The notes under the pieces: model-generated | What the model saw: only the letters and a program-made list of their open reading frames with translations | What the model was told of the DNA's origin: nothing | Databases searched by the model: none | Shown: piece by piece, positions 7,353-14,824 of the stretch | Numbering within the stretch: the stretch's first letter is position 1 | Layout: every line of letters begins with the position of its first letter | DNA from: Kiloniellaceae bacterium | Lineage (GTDB): Bacteria; Pseudomonadota; Alphaproteobacteria; Kiloniellales; Kiloniellaceae | Assembly: GCA_021776195.1 (NCBI GenBank) | Contig: JAJFGK010000014.1 | Location: 1 to 21,306, forward strand | Length of the DNA stretch: 21,306 bases | Direction of reading: 5' to 3' | Position numbers and translations under genes: made by a program

Positions 7353-8153
7353 ATGACTGGCGCGACCCCCTCCTTCGAAGTGCGCCGCTACGACGGCGAG
7401 GCGACCGATCATGTCCACGCCCACCATCAGATCGTGCTGCCGCTGGATGGCCGCATGGAAATCGAGGTGGAGGGCCGAGGCGGTGCGGTGAGCGCCCGCG
7501 CGGGCGACCCAGGGGTGCGCGACCCTGGGGCGGGCGATCCCGTGGCGGTGATGGTGGCCGCCGGGCGCAGCCATGCCTTTTCCAGCCGGCCGGGAAACAC
7601 CTTTCTCGTGGCCGACCTGCCGGCACGCCCCGCCGCCGATCCTCATGGGCGGCTCTGGGCGGCCCTGGAGGCCGATCCCTTCGTGGTCCTCGATGCTAAT
7701 CTGGCGCGCCTCACCGGATACATTGCCGCCGAATGCCAGGAGTTCCAACCGGACGGATCCGAAGCAGGTCTCGCGGGCGAATTGCTGCTGGGCGCGCTGG
7801 AACGACGGCTTGCGTTGCAGACTGCGTCCGACCCGCTGTTGCGCGCCGTCGCGGCCATCAGGGCCCGCTTCGCCGAGCCCGTCACCAGCGCCGAGGTGGC
7901 CCAGGCAGCCGGCCTCAGCGTCAGCCGTCTCCATGCCGGCTTCCGAGACACGTTTGCCACCACACCCGGGCAGTTTCTGACCGACTGCCGTCTGCGCGAG
8001 GCGGCACGCTTGCTGACGGGCACCGACCTCTCCATCGCGCAGGTCGCCCAGGCCGTGGGCTATGGCGACCAGAGCACACTGACACGGGCCTTCCGGCGGG
8101 CATACGGTCTCGCCCCGGCACGCTACCGGCGGGAGTCTCGGCACAAAAATTGA
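7353..8153 (+). CDS. AraC-family transcriptional regulator with cupin-like sensor domain
   Basis: 266 residues. Residues about 1-85 form a cupin-type ligand-binding barrel (HVHAHHQIVLPLDGRMEIEVEG, then VMVAAGRSHAFSS). Residues about 165-266 form the double helix-turn-helix AraC DNA-binding domain (VTSAEVAQAAGLSVSRLHAGFRDTFATTPGQF, then SIAQVAQAVGYGDQSTLTRAFRRAYGLAPARYRR). It probably controls a nearby gene, most simply the hydrolase 85 bases downstream on the same strand; this is inference. I chose the ATG at 7353 because AAAAGG precedes it by about ten bases; an in-frame TTG at 7332 has no ribosome binding site. A 15-base tandem repeat inside the barrel adds ten residues (see repeat entry). 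Confidence 0.85.
   Translation: MTGATPSFEVRRYDGEATDHVHAHHQIVLPLDGRMEIEVEGRGGAVSARAGDPGVRDPGAGDPVAVMVAAGRSHAFSSRPGNTFLVADLPARPAADPHGRLWAALEADPFVVLDANLARLTGYIAAECQEFQPDGSEAGLAGELLLGALERRLALQTASDPLLRAVAAIRARFAEPVTSAEVAQAAGLSVSRLHAGFRDTFATTPGQFLTDCRLREAARLLTGTDLSIAQVAQAVGYGDQSTLTRAFRRAYGLAPARYRRESRHKN
7504..7548 (+). repeat. Three-copy 15-base tandem repeat inside the AraC-family gene
   Basis: Units GCGACCCAGGGGTGC (7504-7518), GCGACCCTGGGGCGG (7519-7533) and GCGATCCCGTGGCGG (7534-7548) are in register. They encode a repeated Asp-Pro-containing pentapeptide (GDPGV, RDPGA, GDPVA). A usual cupin of this family would have a single AGDPVAV turn here, so two units look like an in-frame slippage expansion. 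Confidence 0.75.
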
Positions 8154-8238
8154 GAGGCCGGGCCAAGACGGAGCGGCGGGCGGGTGCTATAGCAGGGTCC
8201 GACAGAGACCAGATCACCAAGACCACAGGAACCTCGCC

Positions 8239-8976
8239 ATGACCAAACGCCTGACCGACCACAAGGTCCTCACCTTCGACTGCTACGGCACCCTGATCGA
8301 CTGGGAGAGCGGTATCTGGGATGCCTTCCAGCCGCTGATCGCGCGGTCCGGCCGGGACGACTTGACCCGCCTGGACCTGCTGGCGGCCTTCGGCATCGAG
8401 GAGACCCGCCAGGAGCGCGAGACGCCCGATCTGCTCTATCCCGACCTGCTGTGCCGGGTCCACGGCGCTGTCGCAGCGCGGCTCGGTCTGGAAAGCGACG
8501 CCGCCCTCGAAGCGGCCTTTGGCCAGTCGGTGCCTCACTGGCCGGCCTTTCCCGACACGGCCGACGCCCTGCGGATCCTGAAGAAGCACTTCAAGCTGGT
8601 GATCCTCTCGAACGTGAACCGCGACGGCTTCGCCGCCTCGAACCGCAAGCTGGGGGTCGCGTTCGACGCCATCTACACGGCCCAGGATGTCGGCAGCTAC
8701 AAGCCCGACCCGCGCAACTTCGACTACCTCCTGAGCCACCTGGAAATCGATCTGGGCCTGGGCAAGGCCGACATCCTGCACACCGCCCAGAGCCTCCACC
8801 ACGACCATGCCCAGGCCCGGGCCTTCGGTCTGGCGAACTGCTGGATCGACCGCCAGGGCCTGTCGAAGGGCGGCCACTGGGGCGCCACGGCAAAGGTCGA
8901 GACCCTGCCCGAGAGCGACTTCATCTTCGCCACCATGGGCGAGATGGCCGCGGCGGTGGCGGCGGAAATGAATTGA
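8239..8976 (+). CDS. HAD-superfamily hydrolase, haloacid dehalogenase type II-like
   Basis: 245 residues with the HAD fold. Motif I is FDCYGTLIDWE (nucleophile Asp14; the DxYGT form is typical of (S)-2-haloacid dehalogenases rather than DxDxT phosphatases). Motif II is LSNVN, the lysine is in GSYKPDPRNF, and an acidic motif follows in HTAQSLHHDHAQA. The cap domain occupies about residues 20-95. Family members release halide from 2-haloacids, but many with these motifs act on other small substrates, so the reaction is uncertain. The gene follows the AraC-type regulator on the same strand. A weak AGGA site lies before the ATG. It ends 16 bases from the convergent radical SAM gene. Confidence 0.85.
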   Translation: MTKRLTDHKVLTFDCYGTLIDWESGIWDAFQPLIARSGRDDLTRLDLLAAFGIEETRQERETPDLLYPDLLCRVHGAVAARLGLESDAALEAAFGQSVPHWPAFPDTADALRILKKHFKLVILSNVNRDGFAASNRKLGVAFDAIYTAQDVGSYKPDPRNFDYLLSHLEIDLGLGKADILHTAQSLHHDHAQARAFGLANCWIDRQGLSKGGHWGATAKVETLPESDFIFATMGEMAAAVAAEMN

Positions 8977-8992
8977 AGTTTGGGGGGTAGCG

Positions 8993-10783
8993 CTACTCCG
9001 CCGCGGCGACGGCGTTCTTCTTGTCCAGATAGGCCTGGCGTTTGGCGTCTTCCGCGCGGGTCTTGCCGACCGCGGCCTGGGCGGAAGCCGAGGAGGTGAA
9101 GAGCGCCAGCTCGTCGAACTCGTCGTCCTGGACCGGGGTCAAGGCCAGGTCCATGTAGTCGTGTCGCTTGGGGTCGGCCTTGATCTGGCGTCGCACCTGG
9201 TTGTAGCGCCACCACAGCTTGGCCATGCCCCAGTGGCTGCGGACGATGTGGGCCAGGTACTTGGGATAGAAGTCCAGCGGGCTTTCGACCGGCAGGCCGG
9301 GGCGCCGGTCCTTGCGGTACTTGCGCCGCAGCCAGCCGCCCTCCAGCGGGTGCACGCCCTCCAGGGTCTTGCAGCCGTAGAACCACAGGATCAGGAACAG
9401 CACCTTGCCCACCGACATGCCGCGGGCCGCGGCGCGGCGCATGATGGTCTCGATGTGTTCGGGGCTGTAGTAGGTCTCCCAGGCCTTCTCGTAGGTCGCC
9501 TGCCATTCTTCCCTGCTCATCAGCGGGTGTTTCGCCGTGACCTTCTCCAGGTCGTACTTGTTCATGTCGGGGTCCATCCAGATCCCGCGTTCATAGAGGT
9601 TCTTGTGGTCCTCGGACCCGGGCAGGGGGGTCAGACAGAAGAACTCCAGCAGGTCGACCGGCAGCTCTTCCTTGATGATCTCGATGTCGCGCAGGATGCG
9701 CTCGGGCGTGTCGGTCGGAAAGCCCAGGATGTAGCCGCAGTAGGTCATGGCGCCGACGTCTTTCCACATCTGCAGCATGGTGCGGTACTCGGTGATCTTG
9801 TTCTGCTTCTTCTTGGCCGCCGTCAGGTTGTCCGGGTTGATGTTCTCCAGGCCGATATAGACCCGGGTGCAGCCGGCGCGGCCCGCCTTGGCGATGAAGT
9901 CCGGCGTCTTGTGGCAGAGGGTGTCGACCTGGATGATGAACTTGATATCCAGGCCCTCGTCCTCGCGCAGTTCGATCAGACGGTCGAAAATCGGCTCCCA
10001 GTTCTTGTTGCGGGCAAAGTTGTCGTCGGTGATGAAGAAGCGGTTGACGCCCTGGGCCAGATTGGAGCGCACGATCGCCTCGACGTCTTCGGCGCTGCGG
10101 TAGCGCGACTTGCGGCCCTGGACATTGATGATGGTGCAAAAGGAGCACTGATAGGGACAGCCGCGCCCGGCGTCGAAGGAGGTGTGCGCGCCCGCCGTGC
10201 GCTTGATCCGCGTGGTCGGCAGGATCGGCGCGGTGGCGCCCTCCAGCCCCGGCAGGTCGTCCATCTTGTTGTAGATCGGCTTCAGGTCGCGGCTCCAGGC
10301 GTCTTGCAGGACCTCCTCGAGCCGCCCCTCGGCCTCGCCGGCATAGATCGAAATGCCCAGATCGAGGGTTTCCTGGATATCGGGCGGCAGGCTCGGCAAC
10401 ATGGAAATGCAGCCGCTGACGTGAAAGCCGCCGATCACCACCTGGACGCCGGCTTCGCGCAGCGGCCGGGCCATGTCCATGGTGCGCGGGAACTGGTTCG
10501 ACTGGACCCCGATGAAACCGACCATGCCGCCGTCGGCGCGCTTCATGTCGGCGATCAGCTTTTTCGGGCTGATCCTCGTGTTGGTCTCGTCGTAGGACTC
10601 GATGACGATTTCGACGTCGTCGCCCAGCACCCGGTTTTCGGCGCACTCGACCGCCAGGCCGTTCAGGGTCGCCAGGGTGTTGGAGGGGATCGCCGAGCGC
10701 ACCCACTGGATAACGTAGCCGTCGGTGTCGTAGTGCGACGGCTTGACGAGGATCAGACGAAAGACTTTGGAACCCCGCGCCAT
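8993..10783 (-). CDS. B12-binding-type radical SAM protein
   Basis: 596 residues. An N-terminal Rossmann-like region (residues about 8-165; FIGVQSNQFPRTMDMARPLREAGVQ followed by GGFHVSG) resembles the cobalamin-binding domain of BchE/HpnP-type enzymes, but I see no DxHxxG motif for His-on cobalamin. The radical SAM core follows with CPYQCSFC (Cys209, Cys213, Cys216) to bind the 4Fe-4S cluster, then RFFITDDNFARNK, RVYIGLENINPDNL and YILGFPTDT. A ~140-residue C-terminal extension (YYSPEHIETIMRRAAARGMSVGKVLFLILWFYG onward) has a hydrophobic stretch that could touch the membrane. It probably catalyses a methyl transfer or other radical reaction on a lipid or secondary metabolite; the substrate is unknown. 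GGGAGG lies about ten bases before the ATG. Confidence 0.85.
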   Translation of the reverse strand: MARGSKVFRLILVKPSHYDTDGYVIQWVRSAIPSNTLATLNGLAVECAENRVLGDDVEIVIESYDETNTRISPKKLIADMKRADGGMVGFIGVQSNQFPRTMDMARPLREAGVQVVIGGFHVSGCISMLPSLPPDIQETLDLGISIYAGEAEGRLEEVLQDAWSRDLKPIYNKMDDLPGLEGATAPILPTTRIKRTAGAHTSFDAGRGCPYQCSFCTIINVQGRKSRYRSAEDVEAIVRSNLAQGVNRFFITDDNFARNKNWEPIFDRLIELREDEGLDIKFIIQVDTLCHKTPDFIAKAGRAGCTRVYIGLENINPDNLTAAKKKQNKITEYRTMLQMWKDVGAMTYCGYILGFPTDTPERILRDIEIIKEELPVDLLEFFCLTPLPGSEDHKNLYERGIWMDPDMNKYDLEKVTAKHPLMSREEWQATYEKAWETYYSPEHIETIMRRAAARGMSVGKVLFLILWFYGCKTLEGVHPLEGGWLRRKYRKDRRPGLPVESPLDFYPKYLAHIVRSHWGMAKLWWRYNQVRRQIKADPKRHDYMDLALTPVQDDEFDELALFTSSASAQAAVGKTRAEDAKRQAYLDKKNAVAAAE

Positions 10784-11005
10784 TACTGCACAACCTCCCC
10801 TGTTTCATTTGGCTTAGCAGACACCGGTGGATATTGCTCGCTCTATTTTGGCCGCGCGCCGGGGGTGGCGGCAGGACGTGGAAGGCTGTTGGGAGAAACT
10901 GATTTGGTCGTTGGAGGCAGCCGCTCTAGGTAAAACTCCGGATAACGCCACAGTCCGCTGGTCTCTATCATCGCCATCGATTGCAGCGCAGAGGAACAGT
11001 GGACC

Positions 11006-11479
11006 GTGATTCTCAAACACCTCAAACCAATCGGGCCGTCATCGGTTCTTGCCATCGCTGTTCTCTGGTCAGGCCTCGTGGCAGTCGTTCCCGCCACCGC
11101 CGCCGAGATGATCGAACCACAGGGTCTCTCGCAGCCCGCTGAGGACTTGGCTTGGGAAATGGCCGTCGAGCCGGCGCTCGACCCTGTCGGCGCACCACTG
11201 AGTATCCTGCCGGCGGTCCTGATGGTCGCGCCCAAGTCTAACGGGTTCGCAGCAAAATCCACGGCGGTCACGCCCACGTCCACGGCGGTCGCGCCCGCGT
11301 CCGCGACGGTCGTTGCGACCCCGGTCAAACTGGACAGTCCCGCGGCGGCCACGGCGCCAGACGAGGCCGCCGGTGAGTGCCACCCCTATAGCTGGATGTC
11401 GGTCGTCGAGGGCGAAATGCAAGAGCTTGACGGCAGCGCCTGCCTGCAGGCCGACGGGACGTGGAAATTGATGGAGTAA
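11006..11479 (+). CDS. Secreted protein with 17-kDa-surface-antigen-like C-terminal module
   Basis: 157 residues beginning at a GTG with GAGGA about ten bases upstream. Residues 1-33 form a signal peptide (VLAIAVLWSGLVAVV, then ATAA before Glu34). The middle is Ala/Thr/Pro/Val-rich and low in complexity, including a duplicated STAVxPxS unit. The last ~33 residues contain C125 and C146 with exactly 20 residues between them, in the pattern ECHPYSWMSVVEG followed by GSACLQADGTWKL. This resembles the C-terminal module of rickettsial 17-kDa surface antigen/RT0821-type proteins (C-x20-C ending in a DGSW-like motif), where the cysteines may form a disulphide. It lacks the lipobox and glycine-zipper part of that family. 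Function unknown; periplasmic or surface location is inferred. Confidence 0.7.
   Translation: MILKHLKPIGPSSVLAIAVLWSGLVAVVPATAAEMIEPQGLSQPAEDLAWEMAVEPALDPVGAPLSILPAVLMVAPKSNGFAAKSTAVTPTSTAVAPASATVVATPVKLDSPAAATAPDEAAGECHPYSWMSVVEGEMQELDGSACLQADGTWKLME
11261..11302 (+). repeat. Two-copy 21-base tandem repeat in the secreted-protein gene
   Basis: ACGGCGGTCACGCCCACGTC plus C (11261-11281) is followed directly by a copy with two changes (11282-11302) and a decayed third unit. It encodes the duplicated TAVTPTS/TAVAPAS linker. Confidence 0.7.
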
Positions 11480-11534
11480 AGTCCGCAGCCGGCGGTCGCG
11501 ACGCTGGGGCGCCCGGATTGGCGGCGAGCCGCCT

Positions 11535-12587
11535 TCAGTACCTGTCGATGACCACGAAGCCCATGGTCGCGTAGCTGTCCATGGAGGCCATGACGCGGCC
11601 GGTCTCCTCCAGAGGGATGGTGCCGGTCACCAGCTCGGCGGGGCGCAGCTTGCCGCTGGTCACCATGGCCAGCATGGCATCGAAGTTCTTCGGCGGCAGG
11701 CCGCCACTGGCGATCACCGTCAGCTCCTTGGACAGCATCACGTCGATGGGAAAGTCGATCATGCCCTGCTCGGCCTCGCCGGTCTGGCCGATCTGCAGAT
11801 GGCGGCCCTGGGCGCGCAGCGATCCCAGCGCGTTGTGGCAGGTCGCCTTGATGCCCAGAGCGTCGACCGCGACATGGGCGCCGCCCTTGGTGATCTCGTG
11901 GACCGCCTCGATCACGTCGTTGCGGTCGCCGCGCACGCTGGCCACGGCGCCCTGCTTTTCGGCGAAGGCGAGCTTGGCGTCGTCGATGTCGACGGCGATC
12001 ACGTTGGCGCCCAGCGCGGTGGCGATCTGGATCGCCGACAGGCCGATACCGCCGCAGCCGTGCACCGCGACCCACTCGCCGGGCTGGACCCGGCCGCGGT
12101 CGGCGACCGAGCGAAAGGCGGTCATGAAGCGGCAGCCCATGGCGGCGTCCTCGAGGAAATTCACCTCATCGGGCATGGCGACCAGATTGGTGTCGGCGTA
12201 GGGCACGGCGGAGTAGCGCCCGAAGCCGCCCCAGTAGGCAAAGCCCGGCGCGAAGCCGTGGTCGCAGACGTTGCTGTCGCCGCTGCGGCAGAAGGAACAG
12301 CTTCCCTCGCCCTGGGCGAAGGGCACGATGACCCGGTCGCCAGCCTTGAAGCGCCGCACCTCGGGACCGACCTCCTCGATCACGCCGCAGAACTCGTGGC
12401 CCAGCACATGGGGGTACTCGAACTTCAGCCCGACCCAGGTCCAGTCGCCGACCCAGCCGTGCCAGTCGCTGCGGCAGACCCCGTTGGCCTCGACCCGCAC
12501 GATGGCGCCGTGCGGTGCGCAGTCCGGGTCGGGCAGGTCCATCACCTGCAGGGGCTCGCGGACCCCGGTCATGGTGGCAGCGCGCAT
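11535..12587 (-). CDS. Zinc-dependent alcohol dehydrogenase (MDR family)
   Basis: 350 residues of a medium-chain dehydrogenase/reductase, oxidising an alcohol to an aldehyde or ketone with NAD(P). Catalytic zinc ligands are visible: Cys38 in NGVCRSDWHG, His64-Glu65 in VLGHEF, and Cys152 in AMGCRFMTA. The Rossmann glycine motif is VAVHGCGGIGLSA (about 173-185). The structural-zinc loop keeps Cys97, Cys100 and Cys108 (GSCSFCRSGDSNVC), but the first expected Cys is Glu94. The start at 12587 has an excellent GGAGG seven bases upstream. It is divergent from the acyl-CoA synthetase gene with 119 bases between, suggesting shared control of an alcohol-to-acyl-CoA route (inference). Confidence 0.9.
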   Translation of the reverse strand: MRAATMTGVREPLQVMDLPDPDCAPHGAIVRVEANGVCRSDWHGWVGDWTWVGLKFEYPHVLGHEFCGVIEEVGPEVRRFKAGDRVIVPFAQGEGSCSFCRSGDSNVCDHGFAPGFAYWGGFGRYSAVPYADTNLVAMPDEVNFLEDAAMGCRFMTAFRSVADRGRVQPGEWVAVHGCGGIGLSAIQIATALGANVIAVDIDDAKLAFAEKQGAVASVRGDRNDVIEAVHEITKGGAHVAVDALGIKATCHNALGSLRAQGRHLQIGQTGEAEQGMIDFPIDVMLSKELTVIASGGLPPKNFDAMLAMVTSGKLRPAELVTGTIPLEETGRVMASMDSYATMGFVVIDRY

Positions 12588-12706
12588 GATGTCGCCTCCG
12601 GTTTGCTTTTTGTCGATGTCGAGGTGACCGCTTTGCCGCTCTTGCTGTCAAGCTCGCTGGGTGCGATTTCTTCTCTCTGTCCGCCTGAGGAAACCGGAGC
12701 CGAGCC

Positions 12707-14824
12707 TTGGATAGCAAACATTTGACGGTGGACGCCGGGCTTCGCGCGGCGCGGCGGGCCAATCTGACGCGGCTCCTGCATGCGCGTTCGCTGGTTTTCG
12801 TCGGCGGCCGCAACGTGGAGAGCGCCATCGTCTACTGCCGGCGCCTGGGTTACGGCGGTGTGATCCAGGCCGTCAATCCGACCCGGACCGAGATCGCCGG
12901 GGTCCCCTGCGTGCCGCGGCTGGCCGATCTCGAGGTCGCGCCCGAGGCCGCCTTCGTGGCGGTGCCGCCGGCGGCCACCGTCGCCGTGGTCGACGAACTG
13001 CGTGCGATGGGGGCGGCCGGCGCGGTCTGCTATGCCGCCGGCTTCGCCGAACTGGACGAGGCGGGCGCCGCCCTGCAGACAGACCTGGCCGCGGCGGCGG
13101 GCGAGATGGCCCTGATCGGGCCCAACACCATGGGGCTGGTAAGCCTGGCCGGGCGCCTGGGGTTGAACCACGCCGACCACGGCATCGACTGCCCGGCGCA
13201 AGGCGTGGCCATGATCGCCCAGAGCGGCACGGTCGGCACCAACACGGTCCTATCCGACCGTTCCTTGCCGGTTACCCACCTGATCGCGGTGGGCAATCAG
13301 GCGGCGGTCGACATCGCCGATGCCATCGCCGTGCTGGTCTGCGAGCCCGAGGTCCGGGTGGCGATGCTGCACCTGGAGGGGATCCGCGACGCCGCCGCCC
13401 TCCAGGGCGCGCTGCGCCTGGCCCGCGAGCGGGAAGTTCCGGTGGTCGCCTTTCGGACCGGTGTCTCGGCCCAGGCCCGGGCCATCGCGGTCACCCATAC
13501 CGGCGGCATGACCGGGGCCGGCGAAACGCTCGACTGCTTTCTCACCGGCGAGGGCGTCCTGATCGCCGAGGACTACGCCGCCTTCATCGAGACCGGCAAG
13601 CTGCTGGTCCGGCATCCGCGCGGGCTGGCCGGCCGCCGCCTGGCCGTCTTCACCGCCTCCGGCGCCGATGCCGGCTTCGCCGCCGACTTGGCGGACCGCC
13701 AAGGCCTCACCCTCGACGCACCGAGCGCGGCCTGCCTGGCGGATCTGGAGGCCCTGCTGCCGCCGGTGGCCAGGGCGGCCAATCCCATGGATATCACCAT
13801 GGCGCTCTGGGGCGATGTCGAAGGCCAACGGCGGGTCTACCGACGGCTGATGGAGGAGGCCTACGACGCCGCGCTCATCGTCATCAACTGTCCCGACGCG
13901 GCGCTCGACTCGCGGCCCGAGTACGACCAGGCGCTGGCTGCCCTGGTCGCCGCCGGGGAGGGCCTGGCGCTTCCCGTCTTCGCCGCCTCGAACCTGCCAG
14001 AGGGCCTGCCCGCCGACGCGCGCGCCGCGCTTGGCGCGGCCGGCATCGTTGCGCTACAGGGCCTGGAGGCCGCCTTTGCCGCCCTCGCCCTGGCCGCGGC
14101 TCATGGCGGGAAATCGAAGGCCCGGCGCGGCGACCTGCTGGCCCTGCCGGCCCTGACGGGCGAGGCGGCGACCTGCGACGAATGGGCCAGCAAGGCCTGG
14201 CTGCGCGCGGCCGGAATTGCCACCCCCCGGGCCCATCTCGCGCGCGGTGCCGAAGAGGCGGCGGCCGAGGCCGAACGGGTGGGCTATCCCCTGGTGGCCA
14301 AGGCGGTCGGCGCCGGTCTCGCCCACAAGTCGGAGCAGGGCGCGGTGGTTCTGGGGCTCGCCGACCAGGACTCGGTCCGCGCCGCGGCCGCCCGGCTGCT
14401 GGCCCTGCCCGGCGCCGAGGCGGTGCTGGTGGAGGAACAGGTCGGCGACGGGGTCGCCGAGATTATCCTGGGGATCACCCGCGATCCGGTTTTCGGGCTG
14501 GTGCTGCTGGTCGGCGCCGGCGGCGTCTTGACCGAACTGCTCGCCGACAAGGCGCTCTTCCTGCTGCCGGTCAGCGCGGCCGAACTGCGCGCGCGCCTGC
14601 CCAAGCTCAAGGTCTGGCGCCTGCTGGAGGGCTACCGCGGCCAGCCGCCGGGCGACCGCGAGGCTTTGGTTCAGGCCATTCTGGCCCTGGCTCGCCGGGC
14701 CGAGGCCGAGGCGGCCAGCCTCCTGGAATGCGACGTCAACCCGCTCATGGTGCGGCCGGAGGGCAGGGGCGTGATCGCAGTGGACGCGCTGGTTTCGATC
14801 GACGGTGGTGGCGACAGGCCATGA
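12707..14824 (+). CDS. Acyl-CoA synthetase (NDP-forming), alpha-beta fusion
   Basis: 705 residues, the usual length for a fused NDP-forming acyl-CoA synthetase. It would make an acyl-CoA from an acid, CoA and ATP (or the reverse). The order is a CoA-binding domain (residues about 20-120; VFVGGRN, IGPNTMGL), a succinyl-CoA-ligase-like domain (about 130-450) with the phosphohistidine region THTGGMTGAGET (His264), then an ATP-grasp domain (about 475-700) with LVAKAVGAGLAHKSEQGAVVLG (His540) and ECDVNPLMV. The TTG start at 12707 has GGAG seven bases upstream. The stop overlaps the next gene's start. The substrate is not determinable; the linked dehydrogenase and transporter suggest an imported alcohol or acid. 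Confidence 0.9.
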   Translation: MDSKHLTVDAGLRAARRANLTRLLHARSLVFVGGRNVESAIVYCRRLGYGGVIQAVNPTRTEIAGVPCVPRLADLEVAPEAAFVAVPPAATVAVVDELRAMGAAGAVCYAAGFAELDEAGAALQTDLAAAAGEMALIGPNTMGLVSLAGRLGLNHADHGIDCPAQGVAMIAQSGTVGTNTVLSDRSLPVTHLIAVGNQAAVDIADAIAVLVCEPEVRVAMLHLEGIRDAAALQGALRLAREREVPVVAFRTGVSAQARAIAVTHTGGMTGAGETLDCFLTGEGVLIAEDYAAFIETGKLLVRHPRGLAGRRLAVFTASGADAGFAADLADRQGLTLDAPSAACLADLEALLPPVARAANPMDITMALWGDVEGQRRVYRRLMEEAYDAALIVINCPDAALDSRPEYDQALAALVAAGEGLALPVFAASNLPEGLPADARAALGAAGIVALQGLEAAFAALALAAAHGGKSKARRGDLLALPALTGEAATCDEWASKAWLRAAGIATPRAHLARGAEEAAAEAERVGYPLVAKAVGAGLAHKSEQGAVVLGLADQDSVRAAAARLLALPGAEAVLVEEQVGDGVAEIILGITRDPVFGLVLLVGAGGVLTELLADKALFLLPVSAAELRARLPKLKVWRLLEGYRGQPPGDREALVQAILALARRAEAEAASLLECDVNPLMVRPEGRGVIAVDALVSIDGGGDRP

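Noticed and set aside
9161..10933. A 590-codon open frame on the plus strand
   Set aside because: It is antisense to the radical SAM gene, whose protein has clear motifs. Long antisense frames are expected in GC-rich genes, and the predicted protein has no recognisable domain.
14182..14820. An N-terminal extension of the MFS transporter
   Set aside because: The frame is open but overlaps the acyl-CoA synthetase and codes for Arg/Gly-rich shadow sequence. The ATG at 14821, overlapping the synthetase stop, starts directly before the first transmembrane helix.
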